Origin: Calliopum simillimum
Taxonomy: Eukaryota; Arthropoda; Insecta; Diptera; Lauxaniidae
Reading direction: 5' to 3'
Assembly (NCBI GenBank): GCA_951812925.1
Contig: OX638372.1
Location: 67,783,407 to 67,847,406 of the forward strand
Length of the DNA stretch: 64,000 nucleotides
The notes beneath the pieces are model-generated. The model saw nothing but the letters and a program-made list of their open reading frames with translations, was not told the origin of the DNA and did no database searches. Positions within the stretch are counted from its first letter, which is position 1, and the number at the start of each line of letters is the position of its first letter. Below, piece after piece: positions 24,251 to 35,900 of this stretch. A program made the position numbers and the translations under genes.

Positions 24251-24947
24251 ATATAATCAAAAAGATTTAGAAATAAATTCGTATTCTGTTTAAAGTTTAA
24301 GAAAATTATGTTCATATTTTAGAGCTTTTGCACAATGTTCATATTTTGGAGTAGTCAATGGTAGGGAAAAAGTGTTCAAATTTTTGGGGTGTTCATATGT
24401 TGGGATGTTAATGTTATCGCGAGTTCACTGTATTCTGTATGCTGTTATAAGGAGTGAGATCGAAAAATTCTTAACATATATAAAATTCAATAATTTTTAA
24501 ACGGTTGATCTTAGAGTTTTGATTTTTTTCTTTATTTAATTGATGATATTTTAGAAATTACAGAAAAATATAACTTCTATAGTTCTAACCACTATTTATG
24601 AACTCGTGGACCTTTTTTGGTAAGCCTTCCATTAGAGATTTGATAGTTATTTCAGACACCTTTTTGGAACAGTTTACCCATCTCTTTTTAAAATCTTCGA
24701 TATTTTGGGACACCTTTTTTGTGCCCTTTGTTTCTTTTCACGAGAGCCCAATATCTGTCCACAGGTCTTAGCTCCGGACAATTTGGAGGAATGGCCTCTC
24801 TTGGTACAAAAACTATGTTATTACTTTGGTATCACTCCATAGCTTTCTTGCCGTAGTGACAGGATGCCAAATCAGGCCCAAAATATGTGGACACATTGGA
24901 AGGAAGAAGTCTTTTTTTCAAACATTCTTTAATGTATATTTCGATAT

Positions 24948-25526
24948 TTATAGAGCCCACTGTAACAAATGACTTGCTTCTTTTGCTCCAACTGCATATA
25001 GCTTGCCATACCAGGAATTTTTTAGGAAATTTTGTCTGCTTATGGATTCTAAATTATTCTTCGACATTTCCTCAAGCATCAGGAACATAAAAATTTTGAC
25101 CCGGAAGCTGCGTAAAATCTGCCAGTACATACATGAATATATTTGTATGAAATTCGATTTTAATTTCCGAGCCCGACTTTTGGCGTCTAAATTTTTTGCA
25201 GCACTCCTGTCTGGAACTTTTTGGACTTTGTATGTTTTCAAACCTGCGTTGGCTTTAACTTTTCGCACCAAATAGTCAGAGCACTGGGCTATCTGGGCAG
25301 CTTTTCTAGCAGATGTGTTTGGAGATCTTTTCAATATGCTTTCAATTTTCTTGGCTTTCCCAATATCATGTGGTCCTTGTTTTTTTCCCTGACCAGGTTT
25401 CCTGTCGATGGTCAAATTCTCCTGAAACTGTTTAATAACATTGGAAAGCCAATTTGGATTTTTTTGAAAATTTTTAATAATTTTAAGACGTACTTCTTTT
25501 TCTTCACTCATTTTGATCAAACTCAC
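24948..25526 (-). pseudogene. D37E-type transposase, N-terminal half
   Basis: This 192-codon frame holds the paired helix-turn-helix DNA-binding region and the start of the catalytic domain. Around 25100-25050 the expected first catalytic Asp region is shifted into another frame, so the frame ends in unrelated residues (…SHLLQWAL). The rest of the transposase is recoverable in other frames down to about 24650. Not functional. Confidence 0.75.
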
Positions 25527-25696
25527 AACAAATCAACAAGTTTGTCATTAAAAATAATAGCTGACATATTTTTCAAAGATAACTAGTTAGGCTTTTTTGT
25601 TCTTAATCTATCTTAAGTTACCCTTTTCTCCATTTAAATTTACTTTCGCCTTATAGTTTTAATCTCCATTGTCCTCTCTTTCATTAATTATAATTA

Positions 25697-26193
25697 CACT
25701 GTTCGACAATTTCGAACTTTTTTTAAAACACATTAGAAAATCCAAAAAATTCTTAAAGTAGACGTTAAAAAAAATACCCGTTTTTCGTGGTTTCTTAAAA
25801 AGGTACAAAAATTACACCTAAAACAGGGGAAAATTTAGTCAGTATGTACTACAGAAATAATTGCTATACAATTTCACTACTAGTTGCTGAACACTAAAAA
25901 AACAAAATTTTATCCCGAAAGCAAAAAAATCGTTAAAATCAGTAAGCAGTTCTAACAATAAATATTTTCCAAATTTCACCCCACTGTAAAACTGAACTCA
26001 AGATACACCTCAGATGTAAGGATCATGTAGTTAAATTCATCGATTTAACACAAGAATGCGGTATTTTTGTTTTTCATGTGCTGTGGATAAAAAAATTTCA
26101 AAAATCGATTAAAAAAAAAATTCGACGTTTTTTAACGTCTGCTTTGAGAACTTTTTGGATTTTCTCATGTGTTTTTTTTTGTGTTGAACAGTG
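25697..26193. mobile_element. TTA-flanked TIR element nested in the D37E transposon
   Basis: Ends CACTGTTCGACA and complement CACTGTTCAACA, flanked by TTA on each side. Inward both arms share ACACATKAGAAAATCCAAAAA and AGACGTTAAAAAA. The core (25795-26065) is a piece of foldback repeat E. 497 bp, non-coding. Confidence 0.65.
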
Positions 26194-26453
26194 TTATTAT
26201 TATTAAGGTATTACTCTGTTTTCGTTATAATTTATGCAATTAATGTACTTTAAGAGGCCTCGAGTCTTACTTGTACAAATGAAATATCAGTAAATATCAA
26301 AGAAATTTTTAAATTTTACACCAAAAAAAAAAAATTAGGTAAAACTTGTGTTAAGATTTTTTCAACCTCACTCCTTAACCTTTAAAACAATGAGGATTTT
26401 TCGCACAGTTTTCATAATTTCTTATTTATTTATTGGAATTTAATATTTTACAG

Positions 26454-26504
26454 AATTCACCACATAACAGACGTCGTTTAAGCAGCATGTTTAAGAGGAA
26501 ATAA
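26454..26504 (+). CDS. mud: Alternative terminal exon of the mud-like gene (short basic tail)
   Basis: After a clear acceptor (TTTTACAG at 26446-26453) a 17-codon exon reads NSPHNRRRLSSMFKRK and stops. It starts in phase 0. It can follow either the exon ending at 16510 or a strong internal donor (ACA|GTATGT) at 21443/21444 inside the long last exon, which is also phase 0. Splicing from 21443 would remove the transmembrane tail and give a 341-residue product in this window, against 704 for the long form. Candidate poly(A) signals AATAAA lie at 26771 and near 26812. The exon sits only 78 bp past the right end of a D37E transposon. Two exact phase matches and the strongly basic, non-random peptide support it; transcripts would settle it. 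Confidence 0.6.
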   Translation, partial: NSPHNRRRLSSMFKRK

Positions 26505-27519
26505 GTTACTTCAATATGGAGAAATCATCGAGAATTGAATGATAAACAATCTTTTACATTTTTTATTATTTATAACTTACATTTTAGTTGGATAATTTAA
26601 TGTTTATGTGTTTCGTCTTTTTTTTTACATGTTTCAATACCATTTTTCATATGTGTGGCGATTTGATTTAAAAATATTAATGCATTTTAACATTTGGCTA
26701 TAAGCATTCCTAAATTATAATTCAAGTTATCTTTAGTTGTAAATATTTATTCCTTTTGTATTAAAAATGCAATAAATTTGTTCTACCTTAATTTATAAGG
26801 TATTGGGTCGAAATAAAAATAAATTCAATTTATAATGTAAACTATTTCATTAATACGTTTTTATCTGTATAGAAGTAATTGTGTGTATATATGTACAATA
26901 TGTCGTTCCTTTTTGCTGTTGTTTATTTTAATAAAACATAACTTGTTTCTTTTTGATCAATAATTTTACAAGAAAGTTGGCGCGTGTTAGAAAAAACAAC
27001 AACAAAGTAAGGAGGCTCGTCAATGCGTTGGTTTACGTATCTGCATTTTGCTTAAGCTTTTTAAAACAAGATTTGACTTAAGTCGTTATGCTTCGCATAA
27101 ATGTTTGTATGATGTAGCCGTCTTGTCGTTTAAGGCTACCATGTATTCAAATTTTGTTTTTATTTTTTTCATTTTCATAATTAATTTATTGTGCTATATT
27201 TTGTAAACAAATAAATAATATACAGATTATGTACATTGTACATGTTGTTATTGCTTATATAAATAAGGCGCAGTTGCAGGCATTTTATTATGACTCAGCA
27301 CTAAAGATCTTCAATAGTATTCCTAAAAACAAACAGGCATTTGAGTGCTCTTTCTAAACAAAATGTAACATTAATGCAGTGTTAAAGTTACAGCAGATTT
27401 AAGTTAGTTTCGAGTTTCGGCAAGTGCTGGTTAGCTAAATATTTTCACAAAACTAAAATCTACTAATTGGGTAGTGATAATTGTGTTGAAAATATCGCAG
27501 TTATAAATTAAGGTAACTA
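26505..27519. other. 3' flank of the short mud-like form; no gene seen
   Basis: Poly(A) signal candidates at 26771 and 26812. AT-rich sequence with no convincing coding potential. Confidence 0.4.
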
Positions 27520-27900
27520 TTAAAACAGAAAAAATCCTTGCGTCCTGGAACCTGAATTTGAAAAACAGTAAAAACGTTGTTTTTGCAGTTTTAGGTTAGG
27601 ATATCTCGAAATCCTGACGAGGTAGAAAGATTATGTGGCCAATTTTACACTCAGTAGGTCTGTACCCACATCAGTTAAAGTGGTGCAAAACTGTCAGCAT
27701 GTTTCCGAAATGATTTTTTGTTTATTATTTTTTTATCGTGTGAATTTCGGTAAAATTATTCACATATTTGAAAAGAGGAAAGGTTAAGCTTCCGTTTGGT
27801 TCATATTTCTTGTTGGTCATGTCATAAGAACGGTCGCTATAGCAGTACTAAGTCGAAAACAACAAACATGCTGACAGTTTTTGCTTCTCACTGTATGTAT
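27520..27900. repeat. Interspersed repeat D, copy 2
   Basis: Second copy of the repeat at 5385-5830, same order of blocks; it carries an extra TTTTTGCAGTTTTAGGTTAG segment near 27580. Confidence 0.55.
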
Positions 27901-29590
27901 CTGTGGAAAAGCAGCCTATGTCCTACACGAGTTTAAATTGATTGTGATGTATTAAGGTTAGATAATTTAACTAATCTTCATGTCCCCATATAGTTTTGAG
28001 CTAAAACATCTACAAATATTATTACAACTTATTGGGGGTTATCGTGTAATTATTCTCGGGGAATTTTTTTCTGACTCCCTAGCTTGCAATCGTAAAAAAA
28101 AAATTTCAGGAAGTGCGAAATTCTCTGGAAAAATAAGGTTATCAGCAATAATTTGGCAGGGAGTATTTTGATATTTATTAGAAAAAGTTATTCCCCAACT
28201 TTTTGCTAAGGGCCTTATCGTAAATCTGTCAGGAAACTCCCTTCTCGGAAATATACTTCCTCTCAAGAGGTAGCATTTGTAATCGTGAATATTTTATGAA
28301 TGGAAACTACCTTTCCAACAGAGATACTTTTTTATCAATATCGTTGACATTTTGCAGCACTGATTTTTTCCAAAATATTTTTCTATTTTCCACTGGATTT
28401 TAACAGCTAACCAAAAAAAAAAAAATAAACAAAGTGAAGCAATAGCACATCCGAAAATAGATCACCCAAGAGAAAAATTTTCAAGTTACCATATTAGCGG
28501 ATTTTGCCATTAGGGAAGTGATATAGACCACTAAAAAACTAAGAGTTTTTAATATGCTTTCCACATTCCGTGTTTCCTAAAAATTCGTGCAGCGGTTTAG
28601 CCGCGGCAGCGCATTTCAGCGTTAGGGGCGTGGCACCAATCGATACATATCCAAAAGTTTTTATTATCCTTGCATTCTGCAACTGCATTTTTTTCTTTTA
28701 AGAGGCCGCACACAGGTGCTAATCCAAGTAAAAGCTGGCCAAAAATCATGAAATCGACTTGCGATTTCGATTTATTTTTCAGCCTAGTTTTGTAAAAAGA
28801 GCACCAGCGCATGATTTGACGTTAGATATATTAAGTAATATCGAGTTGCCTCTCTTGTACCTTAACGCAAAGTCGTAGTTCCTAGCACAGTTTATTTTTC
28901 TTCTTTGCAAGAGTAATATTGTATGCGTTGTTATTGGTTTCCAAAACAAAATAATGTTATAAAACGTCATTGGATAATAAGGACGACACCCCCAGGTACG
29001 TAAATAATGATTTTTGATACTAAATCAAAAAATATTAGTGGTTTTTGCATGATGTAAGGTTAGCCGCGAGAGATACAAATTACAGAGACATAGAGCTACA
29101 CAAAAACTACCACCTACTACCACTTTGGCGACAACGGGGTCCTATTGCCAAAGAAAAAAAATTTTCTTTTGTGTGCGCTGCCATTTTTTGCAACCTTTCT
29201 CACAAATAAATAAAGCGAATATAATATTAGCTTAAAAGCCTATGTGTATATATAGAGTAAAAATTTCAACGTCTACAACACCCGGAATTCAAATTTTTGT
29301 ATGTACGATATGGCCAAATGTTCCTCTTTGTAGGATTTATTGTTTTGTTTATAATCCAAAATTCAGTAAAAAGGATGAAAATTAACATTATTGATCCCCA
29401 CAATGACTTCTGTTTTTGTAAGGTCTGCAACGGCACTTTATGCACGATTATCGTGAGAGTGATACAAGAAGCCAGGATATTTTTTAATGCCAATTAAAAG
29501 TACTCTCAAGGTGTAACTTATCACTGCAGGTAAATTATGAATTTAGGATTCAGAGCACCTACAGGATTAAAAAATATGAGTATGAATGAA
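27901..29590. other. No gene seen; loose foldback near 28060-28200
   Basis: CGGGGAATTTTTTTCTGACT and AGAAAAAGTTATTCCCC face each other, with GACTCCCTAGC / CAGGGAGT inside, suggesting a decayed inverted element. Opposed short frames are chance. Nothing else was recognised. Confidence 0.3.
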
Positions 29591-29599
29591 CGGGAGGTC

Positions 29600-30520
29600 C
29601 ACTACGCAGGATTAGCCCATATGATTAAAAGTTAAGCAATTTGTGCGAGCCCAATATCTCTCAATAGGGCGAAGCTCTGGGCAGTTAGGTGGATTCGTAT
29701 TTCTGGGAACAAAATTTACATTGTTGCTATTGTACCATTCTATGGTGGCTCTAAAGTAGTGAGAGGTTGCTAAATCAGGCCAGAACATTACAGTACTCGC
29801 GTACCCACGCATAAATGGCAAAAGACGTTTTTCAAAGCATTCTGCTTCTGCTTCTCAGACCTCAGGTGCATATGGCCTGCCAAACTATATACAACTTGGG
29901 AAATTTTGTGATTTTCTTCTCTTTTTAAAACTGGTATAAAATTCGTGTCCTGGTAGCTGTTTAAAATCTGCAGCAGTCAAATTTAGTCAGGTAACCTTCA
30001 TATAGCTTTCGAGCTCGCTTTTGAGCCTCTCAACTTCTTTTCATCGAAACGGTCTCGTACTTCTTGAACTCTGTATGTCTTCAGCTTACTTTTATTCATT
30101 AGTATCTGTATAGTAGATTTAGAGTCACCCGCCCTGGCAGCCATTTCACGAAGTGTTACGATTCTGCTTAAAAAGGTGCTTCACTGTTTTCACCAACTGT
30201 CTATACCGGATTTTCTACCTGAACCCTTTTTTCGCCAAATAAGTTGACCCTTTCTATAATTCAAAATAAACCTTTGGATAGTGATTTTTAATGCACCTGC
30301 TTTTTTTAGCTATAGCTGAATATTTTGGTTTTTTCTGGTAAGTGGACAAAATGACTTTGCGCCATCTTTATCGTTTGAAGTGTGTTCACCAAGTGTTATA
30401 AGCTTTTTTAATCATCATGTTATATAGAAAAATAGCACACATATTTCGACCTGCACGATCATTAGGTATATCATAATCTTAAGAAACAAAAGTATCAAAT
30501 TTTTCTGGGACAGTCTTAGT
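29600..30520 (-). pseudogene. Second D37E-type transposase relic
   Basis: The only long intact piece is 29821-29612 (-): FWPDLATSHYFRATIEWYNS…PPNCPELRPIERYW. The Asp-to-Glu spacing is again 37, and here the catalytic Glu is present. Upstream on the - strand, to about 30370, pieces of the hinge and helix-turn-helix regions are visible in changing frames with many stops. The termini were not found. Confidence 0.7.
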
Positions 30521-30680
30521 TTAAAAAAAAACTAAACTCGCCGCACTGATGATAAGAGCTTTACTTAACGTAGAACCATAATTTTTGTGAACAATGGGAC
30601 AAAAGTTGTCAATAATTCGAGAATTTCTTAAGAGAAAGACGAGTTTGTTCAAGAGAATAAAATTTAGAGATCTTAGATTA

Positions 30681-31546
30681 CACAGGTTTACAAAAAAAAA
30701 AAAATTTCATGGCGTTTTGATCAGATTATGTGTTTCCTAGGGACTTTGACGTCCTGAATCCGAATCCGGGGTCCGTTCTTTTCCAGAACGTCTGAGAAAA
30801 AAGATTTCAAGGTTATATGGAGGTCAAAATGGGGTTCGTGTGTTGGTTAGTAATAAATTCGCTAAAATTCTGAAACTAATTTTTTATCATTGAATTTGTA
30901 GTCTTTAAAAATAATATGTGATCAAAAACGGTCTCTCGGACCCAGTTTCGGAGATATAGCCATCGGAAGATCCGGATATATCTTCTATGAAAATCGTTAT
31001 AAGTTGGGAACCCCTGGATGGATTTAAAAAGTATTGATGTCACATGAAAGTTATTTTGACAACCTATAAAATTGGATTCATAGTTTTGGAGACATGACCT
31101 TTTTTGAAACTGAGAAATTTTTCAATTACAACAACAAATACATCAACAACATCACCAACAACAACAACAAAATACCTTTCATATGACATCAATATTTTCC
31201 AAATCCATCCAGTGGTCCCCAACTTACATATAGCGGTTTTCATAGAAGATATATCCGGATCTTCCGATGGCTATATCTCCAAAACTGGGTCTGAGAGACT
31301 GTTTTTAATCACATATTCTTGTTAAGGATTACGAATTCAATGATAAAAAATTAGTTTCAGAATTTTAGCGAATTTATCACTAAACGACACATGACCATTT
31401 TGACCTCCATGTGACCTTGATATCTTTTTTCTCAGACGTTCTAGAAAAAAACGGACCCCGGATTCGGATTCAGGACGTTAAAGTCCCTAGGAAACACATA
31501 GTCTGATCAAAACGCCATGACATTTTTTTTTTTTTGTAAACCTGTG
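30681..31546. mobile_element. TTA-flanked foldback element, copy 2
   Basis: Ends CACAGGTTTACAAAAAAAAA and complement TTTTTTTTGTAAACCTGTG, flanked by TTA at 30678-30680 and 31547-31549. Arms extend over 300 bp each (CATGGCGTTTTGATCAGA, ATCCGGATCTTCCGATGG). The loop at 31104-31180 carries an (AAC)n tract. It is the longer relative of the element at 656-1034. Confidence 0.7.
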
Positions 31547-31549
31547 TTA

Positions 31550-32976
31550 TTACCACCAAAATTTGGTGACAATAAAAGAATACCGATCAGCTAATAAATA
31601 AACTGAAAATGTTTGTCAACAAATGGTTGCGAGCAGTCTCGTGGCTAGGTAGAACAATGTGGAAAAGACACTTGCACCAGAAACCGCCCAACCAAGCTTT
31701 TCCTTTTAAGGAATTCACAAGGTAAGTGTTAAAATGTAGACCAATAGTCATTTGAAAAATATCACTGGAAATGTAGAAATTCAGCAATCTTACCGATAAT
31801 TTATTGCTCATCATAGCAAAAGCTCAGACGAAGATACGGCAAAAAATAATAAGAGGCGTATGGGGTATATTAACTTTATCCTTCCATTACGTAACGTGTG
31901 AACGACCGCCCATAGAAATTTTAAAGAAAAAACATACCTACTTTATCCAGTTTACTTTGTTTTTATAAACATATTGCAAAATAAATTCATTCACTTTTAC
32001 AAATGGTGTGCATATTTTTAAAAAATTAATATTGTTTTTAAGTTGATCTTCAAGAATTTTATTTTTTCTCAATCAGAATAAAAAAAATAAAATCAAATGG
32101 TATGATAAAAATGCGCGATTCAACGAAGCGTTGCTCTACACGTTTCTACCAGCACCAAGCAAAAATTTAAATTTTAGTCGTTATAAATTTTTAGATTTCT
32201 ATTAACTGAATCTAAGGGTGTGTGTGTGTGTGATTACAATTTGCATACGTATGTGTGCTTATGTATTAAAAGAGCAGGTAAGCAAGGGTGAATTCGTTAG
32301 TAGTAATATCTTTTTCGTTAGAAGTAAGAGGAAAGATTGTTTTTGTACCGATTCGCAATAACAGCTTCTCTCACTGTGTGTGAGTAGTATCCATGTCACC
32401 ATCATCATCTGCAGCAGTATTAGCGTCACCTGAGCTAAAAACTGATAAAAGCTCAACCAGATACGATATGTAGATCAGTTTAGTTCAGCAAAGAATTCAA
32501 ACATATTAAACTCCGTTAAGTTTAAAAAAGAGCAAGTGTAGAGTTAAAGGATAAATAGTAATTTTAAATTACGAGAAATAACAGTAAATAACTCCAGAAG
32601 GGCACATAAACTTCTGGGACCAGAGAATTTTTTAACACATGGTCGTTTGGAACGATAATCAAGATACTAATTTTCAGTTCTACTGAACAATTGACTTTGT
32701 ACGATTGTAATTTGTGGTGTATTGATAAAAAAAAAAAAAGATCAAAATCAGTTTTATTTTTACTGTGGAATCGGAGGTGCAAACTCTACTTTGATTTATT
32801 GATTTTATTCTTCAACTGGAAGCATTTGTTCGTGATAACATATTGGATTATTTTGTTTTGTGCAGAACTTTTCTTTACGTATACTATACTTTGTTATTTT
32901 TCTCATTTACGTATCGTATTTTTGTTTTTTGCATACGTATACAAAAAGAAATTTTTGCAAACATTTTTGTGTGATA
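31550..32976. promoter_or_regulatory. Upstream region of Tat, with (GT)n tract
   Basis: No gene seen. A (TG)8 run is at 32217-32232. The Tat promoter and 5' UTR should lie here, but I see no TATA box or initiator that I would defend. Opposed frames at 32564-32999 are AT-driven. Confidence 0.3.
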
Positions 32977-35900
32977 ATGCCAATAAGTGGTTTGGATAAT
33001 TTTATCTCATCATCGGAAGAAATTAACGAAATACCAACTTCGACACAAAAGCCTAAAAGCGGCCGTCAAGAATGGAGTGTACATGCTTCAAAATTGGCTA
33101 AGAATACGCACAATCGTATTCGTGGTATTGTGGAATCACTGAAGATAAAACCAAACCCAGAGAAGCCAATGATACCGTTGTCTATTGGTAAGTATTCGTT
33201 AATTGGTGTAGAATATGTTTATTATTTAATAATAAAAATAAATAATTCATTTAGGTGATGAAAAATATAAAATATTTAAGTAGTTCGCAGTTGGTCATAT
33301 TAGATTTCGTATAACATAGTTAATCATATATTAGATCCATTTCTTTTGAGGCTTATATGGACAATTGTACAAAAAAGCTGTAATTTTGACTAAAAAAACG
33401 CAAAAAAAAATCCGCACTTAGTTGAAAACGCTGAAAGTTGTCATAATAAATGCAATAAAAATGATAAATCATCTGGAAATTATATTTTCATAGTTAATTT
33501 TAAAATGTCTCAAAAAATCAACGAAAGGCGTTAAACGGCAAAGGGTTTCTGCATTTAAATAAGCGTAAAAGCGCCATTTAAAAAAAAAAAATAGTTTGCT
33601 TAGCGCATAAAAAGAAGAGGAATTGTATACCATGGCCAGCTTCTCTAATCACGCAAAAGTTAGTTTGTGAAATTTTTTTGTTTTTGAACTTGAAAGTAGT
33701 TAAACTTGGTCTCAATAAAAGTAAGGAGCAGTTATTTTGAACACTTCAGGGCTCCTGTATATTTGCACAATAGGCTTGCCGAAAAAACCACTATATCTTG
33801 AATATTGTTTGTAACCCCTTCAAAAGTTTATTTTTTTTAATCGCTCACAAAACTTATATACGATTTACTAAAAGAACTAATAAAGTAATCTTTCTGAAAT
33901 ATAAGGGAATGTCGTATAGGTTGGGACGGGTTCCGTTTTTTATAAGTAGTTTTGAAACGGATGGAAATAATGTTAACTTAGATAAACCAATAAAACAGTA
34001 TGGTCATTAACTACAACTTTTCTGTAGAAAGTTATTTGATATTGTGATCAAGTCAAAAATTATAGCCATTATAATGAAGACAACTTTTTTGGGACACTTA
34101 AAAAATCTGCAAAGTAAGCCAAGAAATTAAGTAAAACTGCATGATATTATTTTTATTAGAACATTTATTGGAACGTCATGTCTCAAAGAAACAATTTAAG
34201 TAAAAATATATCATTCCGCCTAATCTGATTCGCAGTTTTTATAGATGAATCAACTGTTCTGCATATTTAATATTTATGGTACTTCTTGAGCAAGACAAGT
34301 CTCAATCGTATACCATCAATGGAGTGGCGTACGAAGCAACTCTCTTAACCAACTCCAACAATGCATTGTCTACAATGGTTTAAATGTCTTCAATTTTACA
34401 ATTCACTTTTAGGATAGGCCTCGCAAAACTTTACACTGAATGCAAGACACATTGAACACACTTACACGAAACAATTGATTTAAATTCTGCAAATTACGAA
34501 CACGCAGAAACTATTGAAAAGATATTTTTCATATGACAATATACTCTTCGTTTGGTATGGACATAATCAACACGAGTTCTTCGATCTATTGCGCATGAAA
34601 CGTTAGGTTATAAACAGACTTTACTTCGACAGGCATAACATAGATGTCGCCAGTATCGGTAATTCAAGAAAAACGGCTGTCCCAACTTATACGGCGTCCC
34701 AGCCTATACGACACTCCCTTACTATAGGGTGTTCACTTGAAATAAGGTATCTGCACCATATACATAAGTTGGCAAAATATCACCAGTAGGTGCAGCAAAA
34801 AGTGGAGATAAGACTTTAGTGCTCTAAGGTGTCGGTATAATCTTAAAAGTAAAAATATGTATTGAAAGTTGATTAATCAATTTTAAACTTTGACACACAT
34901 CTGTAGTACAATTACAAAAAGACGTGACTCGTTTTTCACAGTTTTAAGAAAATTAAATTTTCTTTTTCAATAATAACAATTGTAAAAAGCAGCAACTTCC
35001 CTTTCCATTAAAATCTTTGTCATTTTTCATCTGTTTTATATAGACTTACTGCCTTTTATGTTTGGAATTAAAATTTAGAAAACGTTAGACAGTAAGAAAC
35101 TATATCATTCAAATGTAAACTTTAATATTTTTTTATGTTAAAAATTAGAAGGACGCAAAACTTCGGCTTTTTTTGTGGAATTTCCCATATATGCGTGAAA
35201 AGAAACATGCCTTTTATATGTTTTAATCACCCTTTTGCGTCGGCACATGAAGTTTCCAAGAATTTAAGTAAAAACATGTTTTCTCAATTTCATAGATGTT
35301 CAATTTTAACTATTAAACAAGTTTGTTTTTAATTTTATGCAATGCAAAATTACTAAACCATGATTTGCAACTTTTGAATTTTGGCGATTTTTAACACTTT
35401 TTATTTAAATATTTTACTCAATTAAGTCAAGAAATGATACAGACAGCAAAATCACTCAAAAATAAGTTAAGAATTGATAAAGTTATTTGAAACTATATAT
35501 ATTATGAATCCTGCAGTTCAAAATATACATATAATTGAGTTTCAAGTTCAGAAATGTACGAGTTAAAGTTCGTTTAGGTTCGGAAAAATAAATTTTTAAA
35601 CTATATAGCGATTAATATATCAACTCAAACCACTTTAAAGTTAATCCCAAAATATATAGTTTGGTGCAAAAACCTGGTATTGCCCTGAAACAAAAATTTT
35701 GATACGGCAAGTTAAGTATGGTTTTGTCAGACCGCATCGCACATATGTATATAAAGTACTTTCGGTAAAATTTAAATAAAAAAAACACACCTCCAACAGC
35801 CAACCTATCAAAATGCTTCATTTTGGGCCAACTTAAAACGCATGCATACGTTAAGCCACCTTCATGCTTTCGCTGCATGTTAAGCGTAGAATCATCTGGT

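Larger units (their letters stand above)
24450..26375 (-). mobile_element. Tc1/mariner transposon of the D37E type (ITmD37E-like), nearly complete
   Basis: Ends AGGAGTGAGATCGAAAAATT and complement of AGGAGTGAGGTTGAAAAAAT, flanked by TA on both sides. The transposase runs on the - strand from about 25526 down to 24650. The first part, 25526-25100, is open (SEEKEVRLKIIKNFQKN…, RKPGQGKKQGP GRPR-like hinge, NTSARKAAQIAQ second helix-turn-helix, GLKTYKVQKVPDR). A frameshift follows near 25150-25050. The C-terminal catalytic block is ASCHYGKKAMEWY…PPNCPELRPVDRYW. The spacing from the second Asp to the third catalytic position is 37, but that position is Asp where Glu is expected. It is interrupted at 25697-26193. 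Confidence 0.8.
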
